Part shown: piece by piece, positions 14,190 through 26,322 of the stretch
How the letters are laid out: each line of letters starts with the position of its first letter
Position numbering within the stretch: the first letter of the stretch is position 1
Assembly: GCF_004027225.2 (NCBI RefSeq)
Contig: NC_044279.2
Span: 30,172,705 to 30,236,704, forward strand
Source: Strigops habroptila
Taxonomy: Eukaryota; Chordata; Aves; Psittaciformes; Psittacidae
Direction: 5' to 3'
DNA length: 64,000 nucleotides
Program-made: the position numbers and the translations under genes
Notes under the pieces: model-generated
What the model saw: only the letters and a program-made list of their open reading frames with translations
Told to the model about the DNA's origin: nothing
Databases searched by the model: none

Positions 14190-14400
14190 TCTCAGACAAA
14201 GTAAAAATGGAGAAGGGGTGGAGAAAGGGAAAGGATGGAGATAGGGAGGGTCAGAAAGGGGAAGAGAAGTTAAGGAGTTGTCAAAGGACAACCTTGGAGA
14301 AGGAGAAGGAGAAGGAGAGGGAAAGCGAGAAGGAGAGGGAGAGGGAGAAGAAGAAAGAGAAAGGGAGAGGGAGAGGAAGAGGAAGAAGGAGAGGAAGGTG
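14190..14400. repeat. GA-rich purine tract (GGAGAA units)
   Basis: Mostly purine on the plus strand, with GGAGAAGGAGAA and GAGAGGGAGA units. The densest part is 14293-14400. Open frames here are artefacts of the repeat. Confidence 0.92.
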
Positions 14401-16959
14401 GGAAGCTGTCTCCCATAGCCAGCTATGAAGAGCAGAAATAGTCCTCCTCTGGATGCTCTCTCCAGTGCAGCAGACTTTTCCCCTCAGTACTTTCCACTGT
14501 GATTTTGTCAAAGTCTGTGGTACTTGATCCACTTTATGATGTTGTAAGCACTGATTGGAATATGCTAATTAAGTGGCTGTGAAGTTCCTGTACACAATTA
14601 TCACTGAATAATCTTTATCCCATATTTAAATTACTGCTATTTACCTTGCTGTGCTCTGTGGGTTGTTTTTTTTTTTATCTGCTGGAAACTAAAATCTGCA
14701 GTACAAAAGGTGAAAGAAAAAGGGTGAAAAGGGTGCAGTTCTCAGGCTGATGGTAGTCACCTCCCATGAGAACCCACCCTAACAACACTTGGGTTTGCAG
14801 GCACACATAGAGGTTTGCAGGTACAAAGTCATGAGATTAAAGGCAGCAGAATAGCAAATGGGGAAAATACTGCCACAGTGACTCTAGGGAAGCAGTGCCA
14901 TGGCATTTCATGGGAGTGATTGCATCAGTAAGGCTGAGATATGAAGGCATCTAGTGCACTGCACAACAGCACTGTGATATTGACCATCTTCAAAGCAGAA
15001 CAGGATTAGCAGAGGAATGATTGCTTTTCAATTTCTTCTGTGACAAAGTCTCACCTAACAGCATGACCACAATCCTGGAACACAAATATAAAGTCCGCAA
15101 ACAGACTTGTACCATGTCTTTTTTTTTCCTCTGATGTAAGAACCAAAAATCAGAACAACAGAAAAAGAAAGTAATAATAAATGAACTCACCAGCATACAT
15201 CTATGGAGTGATGCAGATTAAACAGAGTCTGTGAGAAGAAATCATAAATATTTATAAAGAGTCTCAGCAGCAGTTGCCAAAGGATGAGGGCAAGGATGAC
15301 GGCAATCTTCAGGAAATTTCAGACTAGCAATAAAACAAGATAGAGTTATAAGTTTTCATATTAAAGGAAAATGTATCAATTTACTGAAGGTCTTGTAATA
15401 TATGTTCTGCCACAGTTCCAGTATTCCTACACTGAGAGAGATAAGACATATTAAAAATAAAATCATTGCACTGAGATCTGACAGGTTTTGGTGACTTGGG
15501 AAATCAGTATTGGGAATCTTTAGTGAAGTCCTGCAAAATATATCAAGAAATTCAACTAAAATACTGTCAAAATGAGTCCACAGACAAAGCTTTCAAAAGA
15601 AAAATTACTCTAGCAGTAAAAAAATGTAAAAAAAGAAATTATTCCCTCTTTCCTACAGGACTGCTTCTTGTTACAGACACAGTCGCTAAGTGCTCAGATG
15701 AGTTTCTCACAAGCAGCAGAGGGAATATTCGAATATGCCCCTCTATAAATTGTTCCATGCAGTAAATTTTATACGCAGAAGTTTTACAAACTGAAAATGC
15801 CTAAAAGCTTTTGCTGTCTGAAATGCAGTGGAAAAAAATGTTCTGGTGTTAAAGTCTGTAAAAGAGCAACAAAGGAAAGTAACTGAAGGGGTGACTTCTT
15901 GCTGCTAGCAGCAGTGTGTGTCCATGCTAACGCATTACTACACGTGAGTCTCCGGGGCCCTTTTGTGCATAAGAAATTAATTTCTATGTGAAAGGTTATC
16001 ACTTGTGCTATACTTGTGCTTTCATTTCCATTTAAACATGTCATAACAACAACAAGCCACAAGTCATGCACAGGCTTTTCATCCTGGAAACAAGCTAAGA
16101 ACATTGAAAGAAAAATGTGCTGTTGTGTAGCCTGACATTTTTCCTCCCTTACCTGCCACACTCATACTTCCGGCAACCATGTTTCTGTCAAAGGACAATA
16201 GTTCTCACTTTGCTCTGGAGCCATGTTTTGCCCCCAGCACACCCCCTTTCCAGACACAGACCTCAGACACTTCCCCACTTGATCATGAACATAACTGGGT
16301 CCAGAATGGGAGAATACTGACAAAAAGGTCAAAGCAAATTTCTCATTCCTCTTCAGCAGTGACAAACGCTATCAAAACTCTCCTTAAACCATATTGTATT
16401 CAGAGTGAGGGTCAAGAAGAAGCCAAATTAAATTAATTAACGTTACAAAAACTACTTCAATCATCAATTGCTGTGACATGATCTTTCCTTCAAGACATTT
16501 CAAACAAAAATGGTTTTCAAGTCTGACTGAAATGACTGGTTTGGACAGCATACAGTTTAATTTGCTTCTGGGAGACCATGAGCAATGCCTTAAATATCAT
16601 AAAAATAAACAGATGCAGATCCAGAACAAATGTGCAACTGAGAGATGTGAATATAATTAAGCTTTTATCTCCACAAAAAAATGGTAGCAGATATGGGTTG
16701 TAATTGCAATAGTTTTAGACAGATGAGATTGATTTTTTTTTCCTGTAAATGGTACACCTGAAATACTTGAAAAAGGAAATATAATGCCACTCTTCATTTT
16801 CAAGGTCACCAGCAAATAGCACCCAATCCATTGACACCCAGATGCATGAATGATTGCATTAAGGGCACGGTGATAGAAACAAAGTAACATCTTAGATTTT
16901 GGCAGATGCAGTGTCAGAAAACCAAGAGATTCTGCTTCATTCTTGACAGGCATGAGTGT

Positions 16960-18003
16960 GAAAAGATTTATCGGCTGGATGACCGCACAAAGAGTCTTGC
17001 AGTCAACAGCTCAATGTCCAGCTAGAGACCAGTAATGAGTGGTGTCCCTCAGGGATCAGTGTTGGGACCGATCTTGTTCAACATCTTCGTCGGCAACATG
17101 GACAGTGGGATCTAGTGCGCCCTCAGCAAGTTTGCTTATAACACCAAGCTGTGTGGTTCGGTTGATACGCTGGAGGGAAGGGGTGCCATCCAGAGGGACC
17201 TTGACACGCTTGTGAGGTGGGCCAATGCCAACCTCATGAAGTTCAACAAAGCCAAGTGCAAGGTCCTACAACTGGGTCGGGGCAATCCCAGGCACTGCTA
17301 CAGGTTGGGCAGAGAAGAGATTCACAGCAGCCCTGCGGAGAAGGCCTTGGGGGTGTTGGTTGATGAGAAACTAAACATGAGCCGGCAGTGTGTGCTTGCA
17401 GGCCAGAAAGCCAACTGTATCCTGGGCTGCATCAAAAGAAGTGTGACCAGCAGGTCAAAGGAGGTGATCCTGCCCCTCTACTCTGCTCACGTGAAACCCC
17501 ACTTGGAGTACTGTGTGCAGTTCCTCAACATAAGAGGGACATGGAGCTGTTGGAGCAAGTCCAGAGGAGGGCCATGAGGATGATAAGAAGGCTGGAGCAC
17601 CTCCTGTATGATGGCAGGCTAAGAAAGTTGTGGATGCTCAGCCTGGACAAGAGAGGCTGTGTGGTGACCTCATAGTAGCCTTCCAATATCTGAAGAGGGC
17701 CTACAAGGATGCTGGAGAGGGGCTGTAGCGATAGGACAAGGGGTAGCAGGTGTAAACTTTAACAGGGGAAGTTCAGGTTAGATATAAGGAAGAAGTTCAT
17801 TACTGTGAGGGTGGTGAGGCAGTGGAATGGGCTGTCCAAAGAAGTGATAAATGCTCCATCCCTGGCAGTGTTCAAGGCCAGGTTGGACAGAGCCTTGGAC
17901 GACATGGTCTAGCGTGAGGCGTCCCTGCCCATTGCAGGGGGGTTGGAGCCAGATGATCTTAAGGTCCTTTTCAACCCAAACCATTCTATGATTCTATGAT
18001 TTA
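16960..18003 (+). mobile_element. 5'-truncated CR1, 3' 1 kb of ORF2 and tail
   Basis: Colinear with 46180-47240 and clearly the same subfamily. It begins around the RT segment encoding GWMTAQRVLQ-like sequence and ends ACCATTCTATGATTCTATGAT. RT text such as [13 protein letters not shown] and [18 protein letters not shown] is readable, with an in-frame stop near 17115, and the FADD motif is degraded to a CLITP-like reading. Non-functional. Confidence 0.93.
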
Positions 18004-19869
18004 TACATCTTTTCAGGATGAAATACATGCAAAGAGAGAGGCATTTGACCCCTTTGTTACAGATTTTAAGTTACAGTTTCATTAATTTAATTTCCCCCAC
18101 CTATAGAGGACATTTTCAAATAAGAGCACATAAATTCAGGTATGTGTGTCCTATCAGTATTGGTGAACACTTTAGTGATAAATCCTCCTGTGCCATGTGA
18201 GAATGGCCACTCCATTCTCAGTGGTTTGGAATTTACCATATTAAAACATTAAAATACAAACATTACTAAAGCTGGAGATCATCAGGCTGTGAATATTGTA
18301 CTTTGAGGTCTAAGCCATATTTGGCCAAGGAATCTGGTAATGATGAGGATAATCTTCATGCAAGCAACAAAAATGCAAAAGAACATCTCATCTGCATATA
18401 GTCACTTATGTTCAGAGACCTAAATTTTATTCCACTACACACATATATAGAGAGACATGAACACTAGGCTACAAGAATGTTAGGGCTTCAAAATTAAAAG
18501 GTTAAATGGACTAACATCAATCATATGCTAATCTGGCTAATCATAATGCATGCCATGTCACATATACTGGTAGGCAATGTGGAAGCCTGTATCTTCCCTG
18601 TGCCTATAACAGGAATTAAATTTAATGACTGATAGCTCTTATTTTTTTTCTAAGAAGATCTTTGTGCCATTCAGTACACAGAGTTCAAAAATTTTATCTT
18701 ATTGTTTGATGATCAGCTTAATGTTTTAGGTCTTGCATGCCAATCAAACTTTACATTGAACATGGAAATTCTGTATGGACTTCCTCTATTCTGTTTGTCG
18801 TTCCAATATCTGAGCATTGCACACATATAAATGCATTTTCACAGCATCCTGTTGAGATAGTGTGCATTATGCACCCTACTTTACAGATGTGGAGCTGAGG
18901 CATAAAGAGAACAAGACTAGAAATAGACACCGGTTCTCAGAGCCGGGTTTGAATCTTACATCACTTGATTTTTCTGAGCATTTACCCTTATATGGAAATT
19001 TATACCTATGAAACATACAACACATTCCTTTTTATGCCATAGCATATAAAGAGGAAAAGACATTTTTACCCTCAAGCTTTTGATGATATTTCAGATTATC
19101 TGGACTTATACTTTCAAAAGTAATCATATAAGAACTGAAAGCCTGAGCTCAGCTGTGGCAAGCTAGTGTAAAGAGCTGAATGCAGATCAGAAGTGCCCAT
19201 AGTAGCCTGTGTTGCTGAGGAACAAATGACCACATTGTGTACTATTTGGACTTTCCTAATAGCTGTAAATCTCTTGGTTATATATATCCACTTTTGTCCT
19301 GTGTTTCCCACTGTACTCTACTTGGGAAATGATTAAAAATAGACATAAGTATTGAAAGATTGCCAAAGAGCTGTATTTGACTCCACTGCTTTTCTGCAGA
19401 ACTTCTAATGAGAGAGGTGTCTCATACACGGTCTCACTAAGGACTGGTGAGAAAGTGAAATAAGTCTGCAATGATGCATATTCTTGTGTTACATGAAGAG
19501 CCGAAGCCTCACATTTCATCTTTCTTATGTCAGAATTAACCTGCTAAACAGCAAATCATCCAAAACAAACTGCAATGTTTGTGAACACTCTTTAAACCAT
19601 CAATAAGTGGTTTTCATCGTGACATTTTAATAATAATCATGTCGGTGATACAATTATTGTTATTGGTTCACATGATTGACAGCAGAACTGTGATTATAGA
19701 AGTAGGCCTTTTGCTCTTTTTGAAACCAACTGTCATGATGTAAAAAGATCCACTTATGTGGTATCTTATTTGTACTGTCAATGGCTTCTAGTGAGATTTT
19801 TCTAATAAGGATGCTCAATCCTTTACACAAATAGGCTTTAGTATTCTCCATGTCAATACCTATCAGACA

Positions 19870-19915
19870 TTTTCAGGTTATAACTGGAAGTTATTTTCAG
19901 GTTATAGCTGGAAGC
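19870..19915. repeat. 24-base tandem repeat, two copies
   Basis: TTTTCAGGTTATAACTGGAAG at 19870 and TTTTCAGGTTATAGCTGGAAG at 19894, differing at one position. Confidence 0.85.
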
Positions 19916-20129
19916 TGCGCATTGCTGTTAAACTCTGACAAATTAGATATCATATCTATGTTGTTCATGTCAGTGCCACAGGCTAATAAATAGTGTACTT
20001 TTGGGGTGTTCATTGCTTTGGCCAAGCTAGAAACTTAGTCAAGTTTTAGTCAGTTTGCAGTTAAACACAAGAAATTAACTTTTCAGCCATTCTTCACACA
20101 TGCAAAAGAGAGATTCATGGGATGCTTTG

Positions 20130-21000
20130 AGGATGATTTTTTCATGCGTGCTGTCCGTGGGAGGACTCTGCTGGATCTTCTACCCAAAACCAAGGAAGAA
20201 CTGGTTGGAGATGTGACAGTTGAGGGCATCTTTGGCTGCAGTGACTGCAATGTGGACCCTGAGGGGAGTGAGAAAACTAAGTAGCAGAGTCCCTAGTACA
20301 AGCATATAGGGAAGATGAAGCCAGACTCTTCTTGAAGGTCCTCAGTGAAAGGATGAGAGGTTAAAACAAGCAAATTCTGAGCAGACAGACAAATTTTGTT
20401 TAACCTTGAAGGTAGTCAAACACCAGAAGTGAGGGCACAGGAACTGCGTGAAAACTCTGTCCTTGGTCCTGAGCAACCTGAGGTGGGTTGGGCCTACTCT
20501 GGGCATGGGACTGGAGCAGATGACCTTAAGAGTCCCTTCCAACTTGAGTTATTCTAAAAGCTATGGCTAAAGACCCTGGACTTCAGGAAAGTAGAGTTAG
20601 GTTTGTTCAGGGAATTGTCAAATCAGTCCTCCTAGGAGGCTGTTATCACAGGAAAAAGTGCCCAGGGGAGCTGGCTGGTCTCCGAGGAAAACTTCCATGA
20701 TGTGTAAGTGCAGCTCATCCCAGTTTGCAAGAAAATGGGCAGGAAGAGCAGAAGGCCATCTTGGCTAAATAAGACGTACATAAATTCCCAACTGAGCCAG
20801 ATAATGACCAGAAAGATGACTAGAGAAAAGGCAAATGCTACACCTATCTTCAAAAAAAATGGCAAATGGGAACTATAGCCTGGTAAACCTATCCTTAATC
20901 CCAGGACAATTCTAGAAGAAATCCGCATGGAAGTCATTCTACATGACACTGAAGTGCTTACTCAACAAGGCTCAAACCATACATTCAAGGAAACTTAGTG
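20130..21000 (+). mobile_element. Composite CR1 region: ORF2 pieces flanking a CR1 3' end
   Basis: 20195-20255 reads ELVGDVTVEGIFGCSD, the CR1 endonuclease C-terminal segment. 20310-20555 is a CR1 3' end (CTTCTTGAAGGTCCTCAGTG ... GACCTTAAGAGTCCCTTCC). 20570-20990 resumes ORF2 directly downstream (TLDFRKVELGLFRE), then decayed RT text. The order implies a younger CR1 tail within an older ORF2. Confidence 0.75.
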
Positions 21001-23919
21001 CAATCTTCTTAATGGGCAGCTCTAGACAGCCATTAGATGCAAAATGAGTGTTGAGCAGATAATACAGCAGCCTGGTTGTATTATTTAACAGACTAGGTTT
21101 TCAGGCTCTAGTTTTTAGTTTGAATGTTAGCTGAGTGATCAGTAGGCTACTCACAATTTTTCCTGTACTGAGGTATTACCTGTATCATTATGATGTTTTT
21201 ATATTACTGAGTTGTCAAGAGGACATGGAAATTCTGTTGGGTTTGGGTTTTTTTTCCCTCAAGTTTTAGCTTGTTGATTGAAGTCATGTTCAGACTGCCT
21301 TTTCTCCAGCTTCCACCACTACTACTACTTTCCTAGAGTACTATTAAAACTAATCTTGCTTTCCTAGAATGGTGAGATTAATCAGGTCATTGAGCTAATC
21401 TGATAGGAAGCTAACACACCTCCAAAATGTGGCCATTACTCCTGAGGTGCTTTGTTTTGTTTTGTTTTAATGAGCTCAGTTTGTGAACAAGAATGCTGCA
21501 TCCAACACAAGGTAGGGAAGGACACAGGCAGCCAGGAATGAGTGAAATGTAATGGACCAGTTTTCTCAATTTATTTTCCCAGCCCAGCTCCCATCAGAGT
21601 TAGTGTCAGCACAAGGGAGAGGCTGAGGATGTAAGATCATGTGAAGCTATGGAAAGCAACTGCTCTTCTCAACAGCAGCAACCCATTAGGTTGAATTGAC
21701 AACCATGCTCTAGGGAAACCCAGACATGTCCAATAACTCTCCTTCAGAATGAGAACATTTACGCACAGAATCTTATGTTTAAAATGCTTTTTACTTCAAA
21801 GATTTAGTTTTATCGCTCATTATTTACCTTACTGTCCTGCTTAAGCTCCCTCTGAGATCAGGACCTCACTGTTGTACCTACCTAAAGACATAACCCTGGC
21901 TTCAAAATAACTATGAAAGATGAGAGGTGAAGGAAAGGAAAATAATTATTCCCTATTCACACAAGGGAAACTGAGGCACCAAGTAATTCATGATTACTTT
22001 TTTAACTTCCTAAAGAGTGTGGATGCTCAGTTCCCATCCATTTTAATAGAAGTTGAGTATTCAAAGACATGAAAAAGCTCTGTGAATCCTACCCTGAGTG
22101 AATTCCCAAAAGCATCCTTGGAATTTATTGTATCTTCTTTTTTATAAGCATTTAAAGTAGCATATGCATATATGCCTATGTCTGTATATGTTTGTGCACT
22201 CTCTGGCTTTCAACAAGCAGCCAGCTCAGCATATCTTTCCCTGAGTTGGATTTATTTGTACTGCTCTGTAGAATATCACACAATCCATTTACAGGACCGT
22301 GTGTAAACGTCTTGGGTAATACACAGGCTGAACAGTTTATCCTTATGTACTTATGTACTTATACAGACATGGGCCCTGTAAACTGCTCAGCTTGTTCTAC
22401 TGACTGAATTTTCTAAATGCCAGGTCAGCTGTTATAGATTTGTAGAACACCACAGGCAAATTGTCCACAATGCCTTCAGTGCCAATTGTGCCTAGGAAAT
22501 TCTGTCTTTGCAGGGTATTGAATTGTCCAAATAGCAAGGATAGGCAGACTCCAGACTACACAGCCATTAGCCACAGGCTTGGTCACGCCAGCCTCTTCTC
22601 TGGCCATTCCAGAAATACTGGATGACAAAGCTGCCCCCAGCCAGCCAGACTGTCCCTCACACATCTATGCATATACAAGAGGCTTAAAGTAGACATACAT
22701 GTAACAGACTTGAAATCATTAGATTAGCCTATTTTGGCTGCCCAATCACCCAGTGTCACCCTTACCTCTCAGTCAAGCCTACAATCCGTAAAAGACATTT
22801 CTGCTTGGGATATGACCCACATCTGTGTCCACACAAATCACAGAGAAGATTTCACATAAGATTGGCATTGACGTGAAGTAAGCATCTTCCTGATGTGCAC
22901 TGTAGATTAATGGAGAGAAGAGAGGAAGGAGATAGACTAAGAAAAGAGATCTGTAAGACAGAACAACTTCCTGGAGATGTTTTGGGCTTAGGAGCTAAGA
23001 CTCAGAGTGAGAATTAGAAGGAAGACAAGAGCATGGCAAAAGGCAATCAAAACCAAAGACAGACAAAAGAAGCTGATTGTAACTAGGCTGACTTTAAGCT
23101 AATAAATTGAAGAAACTGTGGGTGGAAGAAACAAAGGAAAACAAGGAGAGCAGTCTCGTTCTCCTAAAGAAACATTGGCTGGCTGAGGAGGAGGCCCTCA
23201 AGCTGGATGCTGCAGCCCTGCAGGTAGCTGTCACATGGTCTTCCCTTCCCAGCCTTACCAAGGAAGCAAGATTAATACAGCATTAGCTCAAAGCTAACAC
23301 CCTCAACTTTCTGAAGGACCCTTCTGAAGTCACATCACCTCTGAACTCTGCTCAGCTATTATACAGTGACCATGCTATGTCTTGACAGATGCTTGTCATG
23401 GGGAAAAGATGTTCAATTCACATATTTTAAATAAATTAAGATAAAAGTTATACATAATTGCCAGTGAGCTCAGGATCAATACCACTCAAAATCAATACCA
23501 CAGTATCAGACACTTAAAAATGTTAACATATACCCACAGATTTCTAAACACTTCTCTATGACTAACACTAAAAATTTCTACTCTCTCTGATACACACCAG
23601 CACTCAAATACACTTGGGTATGCACACATCCCACCTGCCCTCATCCATGTGGTTTATACGCACCAGACTCTCCTGAGAGTGAACTTTCCCCCACTTGCAC
23701 ATCCTTCCTGTTGCAGATGTAGGTGCTCTACTTCCCATGCTGTTTCCTATGGCCCCATAATTCAAAGCCAGTGAGACGTCATCCTGTAGGGTCATCTAAG
23801 CATGCCCCAGGAGTGGGTCCTTGCTTGGTACACCCCATACTGTCATTCTAGCTGATGGATGCAGGCTGCTCATCATATCCGAAGGACAGGACATGCCATG
23901 AGGTAGACGTATAGCTCAT

Positions 23920-23956
23920 GATACTGGCGAGGCAGCTTTTGATACTGGCGAGGCAG
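23920..23956. repeat. 21-base tandem repeat, two copies
   Basis: GATACTGGCGAGGCAG occurs at 23920-23935 and 23941-23956. Confidence 0.85.
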
Positions 23957-24499
23957 TGTCAAACTAGATTTACACTACTGCTCCTTTCCTACTCCAAGGC
24001 CTCTCCTCACTGTTACATATTTTCATGCTTATATTGTTTCTCAAACTGACTTCCTTGTCTCAAAAGTATCTTCATAATTCCCTGGTTTCTCTTTAGTCTG
24101 TCCAACATGTACCCTCCTCTTTAACACTGTCAGCTGGGCAGAAACGCTCTCATACATTTTGGGGTATCTTATTCATACACCCTGTGTACATTCACAGTCC
24201 CACCCAAAGCAGTTGTTATTCAGGCTGTCCTGCCAAGGGTGGGCTGTGCAGGCACCCCTACAAGTGCTGCTGACACAGTGCCTGAGCTGCCAGATCATAC
24301 TTGATGAGCATATGGCAGCTTCACAATCAGCCTCAGGAAAACTGTGAAGGCACCAGTAAAATCTGTGGGAAGATACCTACCTTCCCTGAGACAGCCTGAA
24401 AGGGAGACAGGACACATAACACAGAGGATTGGATTTCCTATTCTCTCTTCACCTGGCTAAACACAGTGCCTGGTGTCACCAGCAGAATTTGGGGGGGTT

Positions 24500-24645
24500 T
24501 GATCATCATCCCTGGAGGTATTTAAAAGACATGTAGATGTGGCACTTAGGGACATGGCTTATTGGTGGATTTGGCAGTGCTGGGTTAATGGTTAGACTAT
24601 GTCTTAAAAGTCTTTTCCAATCTAAATGATTCTAGGAGTCTATAT
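24500..24645 (+). mobile_element. CR1 3' end fragment (older subfamily)
   Basis: GGAGGTATTTAAAAGACATG, GATGTGGCACTTAGGGACAT, GGCAGTGCTGGGTTAATGG, AGTCTTTTCCAATCTAAATG, ATTCTAGGAGTCTA: the closing part of an old CR1 subfamily distinct from the 43.6-kb copy. Confidence 0.8.
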
Positions 24646-24842
24646 ATATCACCAAATCCATTAACATTTAATGTTCAAATGAAATAAAGGTTTAAAATAT
24701 TTATCACACTTTGTTCACAAATCTATCTCAAAGAAGCAAGGACAAGGACAAGAAATAATCTGACATTTGGTTATCACAAGGATGTTAGCCATCTTACTAT
24801 CACTCCTCCATTTGTAAAAGTCTAGCCTACTTGTCAGACAAT

Positions 24843-25007
24843 TAGTGATAAATGAAACTACTTCTAATGCTGTCTGTCCCCATTAACGAAAAGAAACGTT
24901 CTGCCTATCTATCTCCCCTGTCATGTAGTGATAAATGAAACTACTTCTAATGCTGTCTGTCCCCATTAACGAAAAGAAATGTTCTGTCTATCTATCTCCC
25001 CGTCACG
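24843..25007. repeat. Tandem duplication, two copies of about 83 bases
   Basis: Copy 1 24843-24925 and copy 2 24926-25007 both begin TAGTGATAAATGAAAC and contain CCCCATTAACGAAAAGAAA and CTATCTATCTCCCC. Only a few substitutions and one base lost separate them, so the duplication is recent. Confidence 0.95.
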
Positions 25008-26189
25008 ATTTTTCTCACTTAACATTTAGTCTTATCCAAACAAGAAGGTCCGGCTATCAAAGCTCACTTTTATCATTACGATATTAACTTTTCCCACTCA
25101 GGGCTTATGTGAACCCTCAAGATGTCAGGCCTGCTAATCCCTTACCCATCTTTCTGTCATTTTGTACATTTTTGATGCCCCTTGTCAAAGAATTATATCC
25201 CTCTGCATGTGTGTAGCAAAGAAGTAATACAGGATAGATTTAGATAACTCTATTAGTCACCTAACTTGTGTAGGCTGTCTGAATAGTTAACAGAAGGATG
25301 ATTTCTCTGGGGATGATCTCCAGACATTCTGCTGCCTACCTTCTGTCCTCCCCCCAGCTACATATGAAACCTCCCAGTTGCAGCTCCTGTGCCACCTCTG
25401 CTTTAGGACTGTTCACCCTCACCAGCCTGATTCTCCAGCCATCCAGGCTGAGAAAGTGCTGGAGGGCAGCATGGTCACTTATTTGTGGATGCAAGGATGC
25501 TAGCGTGGAGGCAGGAAGGGTGAGAAGAGTATGGTGTCCTCATCCCATTGCCACATTCAGATGTGGCTGGCCTCGTACCTGAACCAAAGAGTGAAACCAA
25601 ATCAAGCACTCCCAGGTTCAAGAGTAGTGCAGTGGCCTAAATTAGATGTTGGCTTCCAAAACACTTACCAAGAGCAAAGCAGCATATACTTTTGTGTGCC
25701 AGGTTCAGACAGTCAGATACAAAAAGTAACTCCAGAGAGTTGAGTGATTGTTTTCATTTTATTCACTAAACCTCCATTCCAGCAGTGTGCTAGCAGCAGC
25801 CAGCAGTAGTGAATAGAAATAGCACCAATTGCGATCTGAGAACAAAACAAAACCGCAAAAAAAGGCTCAATAGGTCTGAAGGATCCATAAAAGTTTTTCC
25901 GCTACATAGTCAGAACTTTGCAGTATTCCAAAAACTACTTCATGTAACTCTAATTCAGATACAAAAGTAAAGATTAAGTCATGATGAAATCCAGTACAAC
26001 TTCTTGACTATTTATATATTGGCATAACTCAAGTGTTCTTGGGAAATATAATACACAAGTATTATGGTCTTCAAAAATTGACTATGAAAAATTGAATAAA
26101 TGAGCTTCCTTAAAGTGTCCATGAGTAAGTCTTGCCTAGTTGCAAACACAGAGGCTTGAGGCAAAAATAGAATTGATGTTTATAATTTG

Positions 26190-26322
26190 TGCAGCATACT
26201 CTTCTGGACAAGTCACTGAGCAACCTGAACTAATCAATCAATCAGACATGTTTTGAGCAGGGGCTTGGACCCCATCTCCTCCAGAGGTCCTTTCTAACCT
26301 TAATAATTGTATGATTCTATGG
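26190..26322 (+). mobile_element. CR1 3' end fragment
   Basis: CTTCTGGACAAGTCACTGAG through GCTTGGACCCCATCTCCTCC, AGAGGTCCTTTCTAACC, GTATGATTCTATGG. Very short, plus strand. Confidence 0.75.

Larger units (their letters stand above)
12101..16959. other. Intergenic apart from the GA tract and a 39-base repeat
   Basis: No gene or mobile element recognised. Open frames up to 132 codons have no family signature and no splice context. Confidence 0.7.

Noticed and set aside
14153-14532. Charged and serine/leucine-rich frames
   Set aside because: Readings of the GA-rich purine tract.
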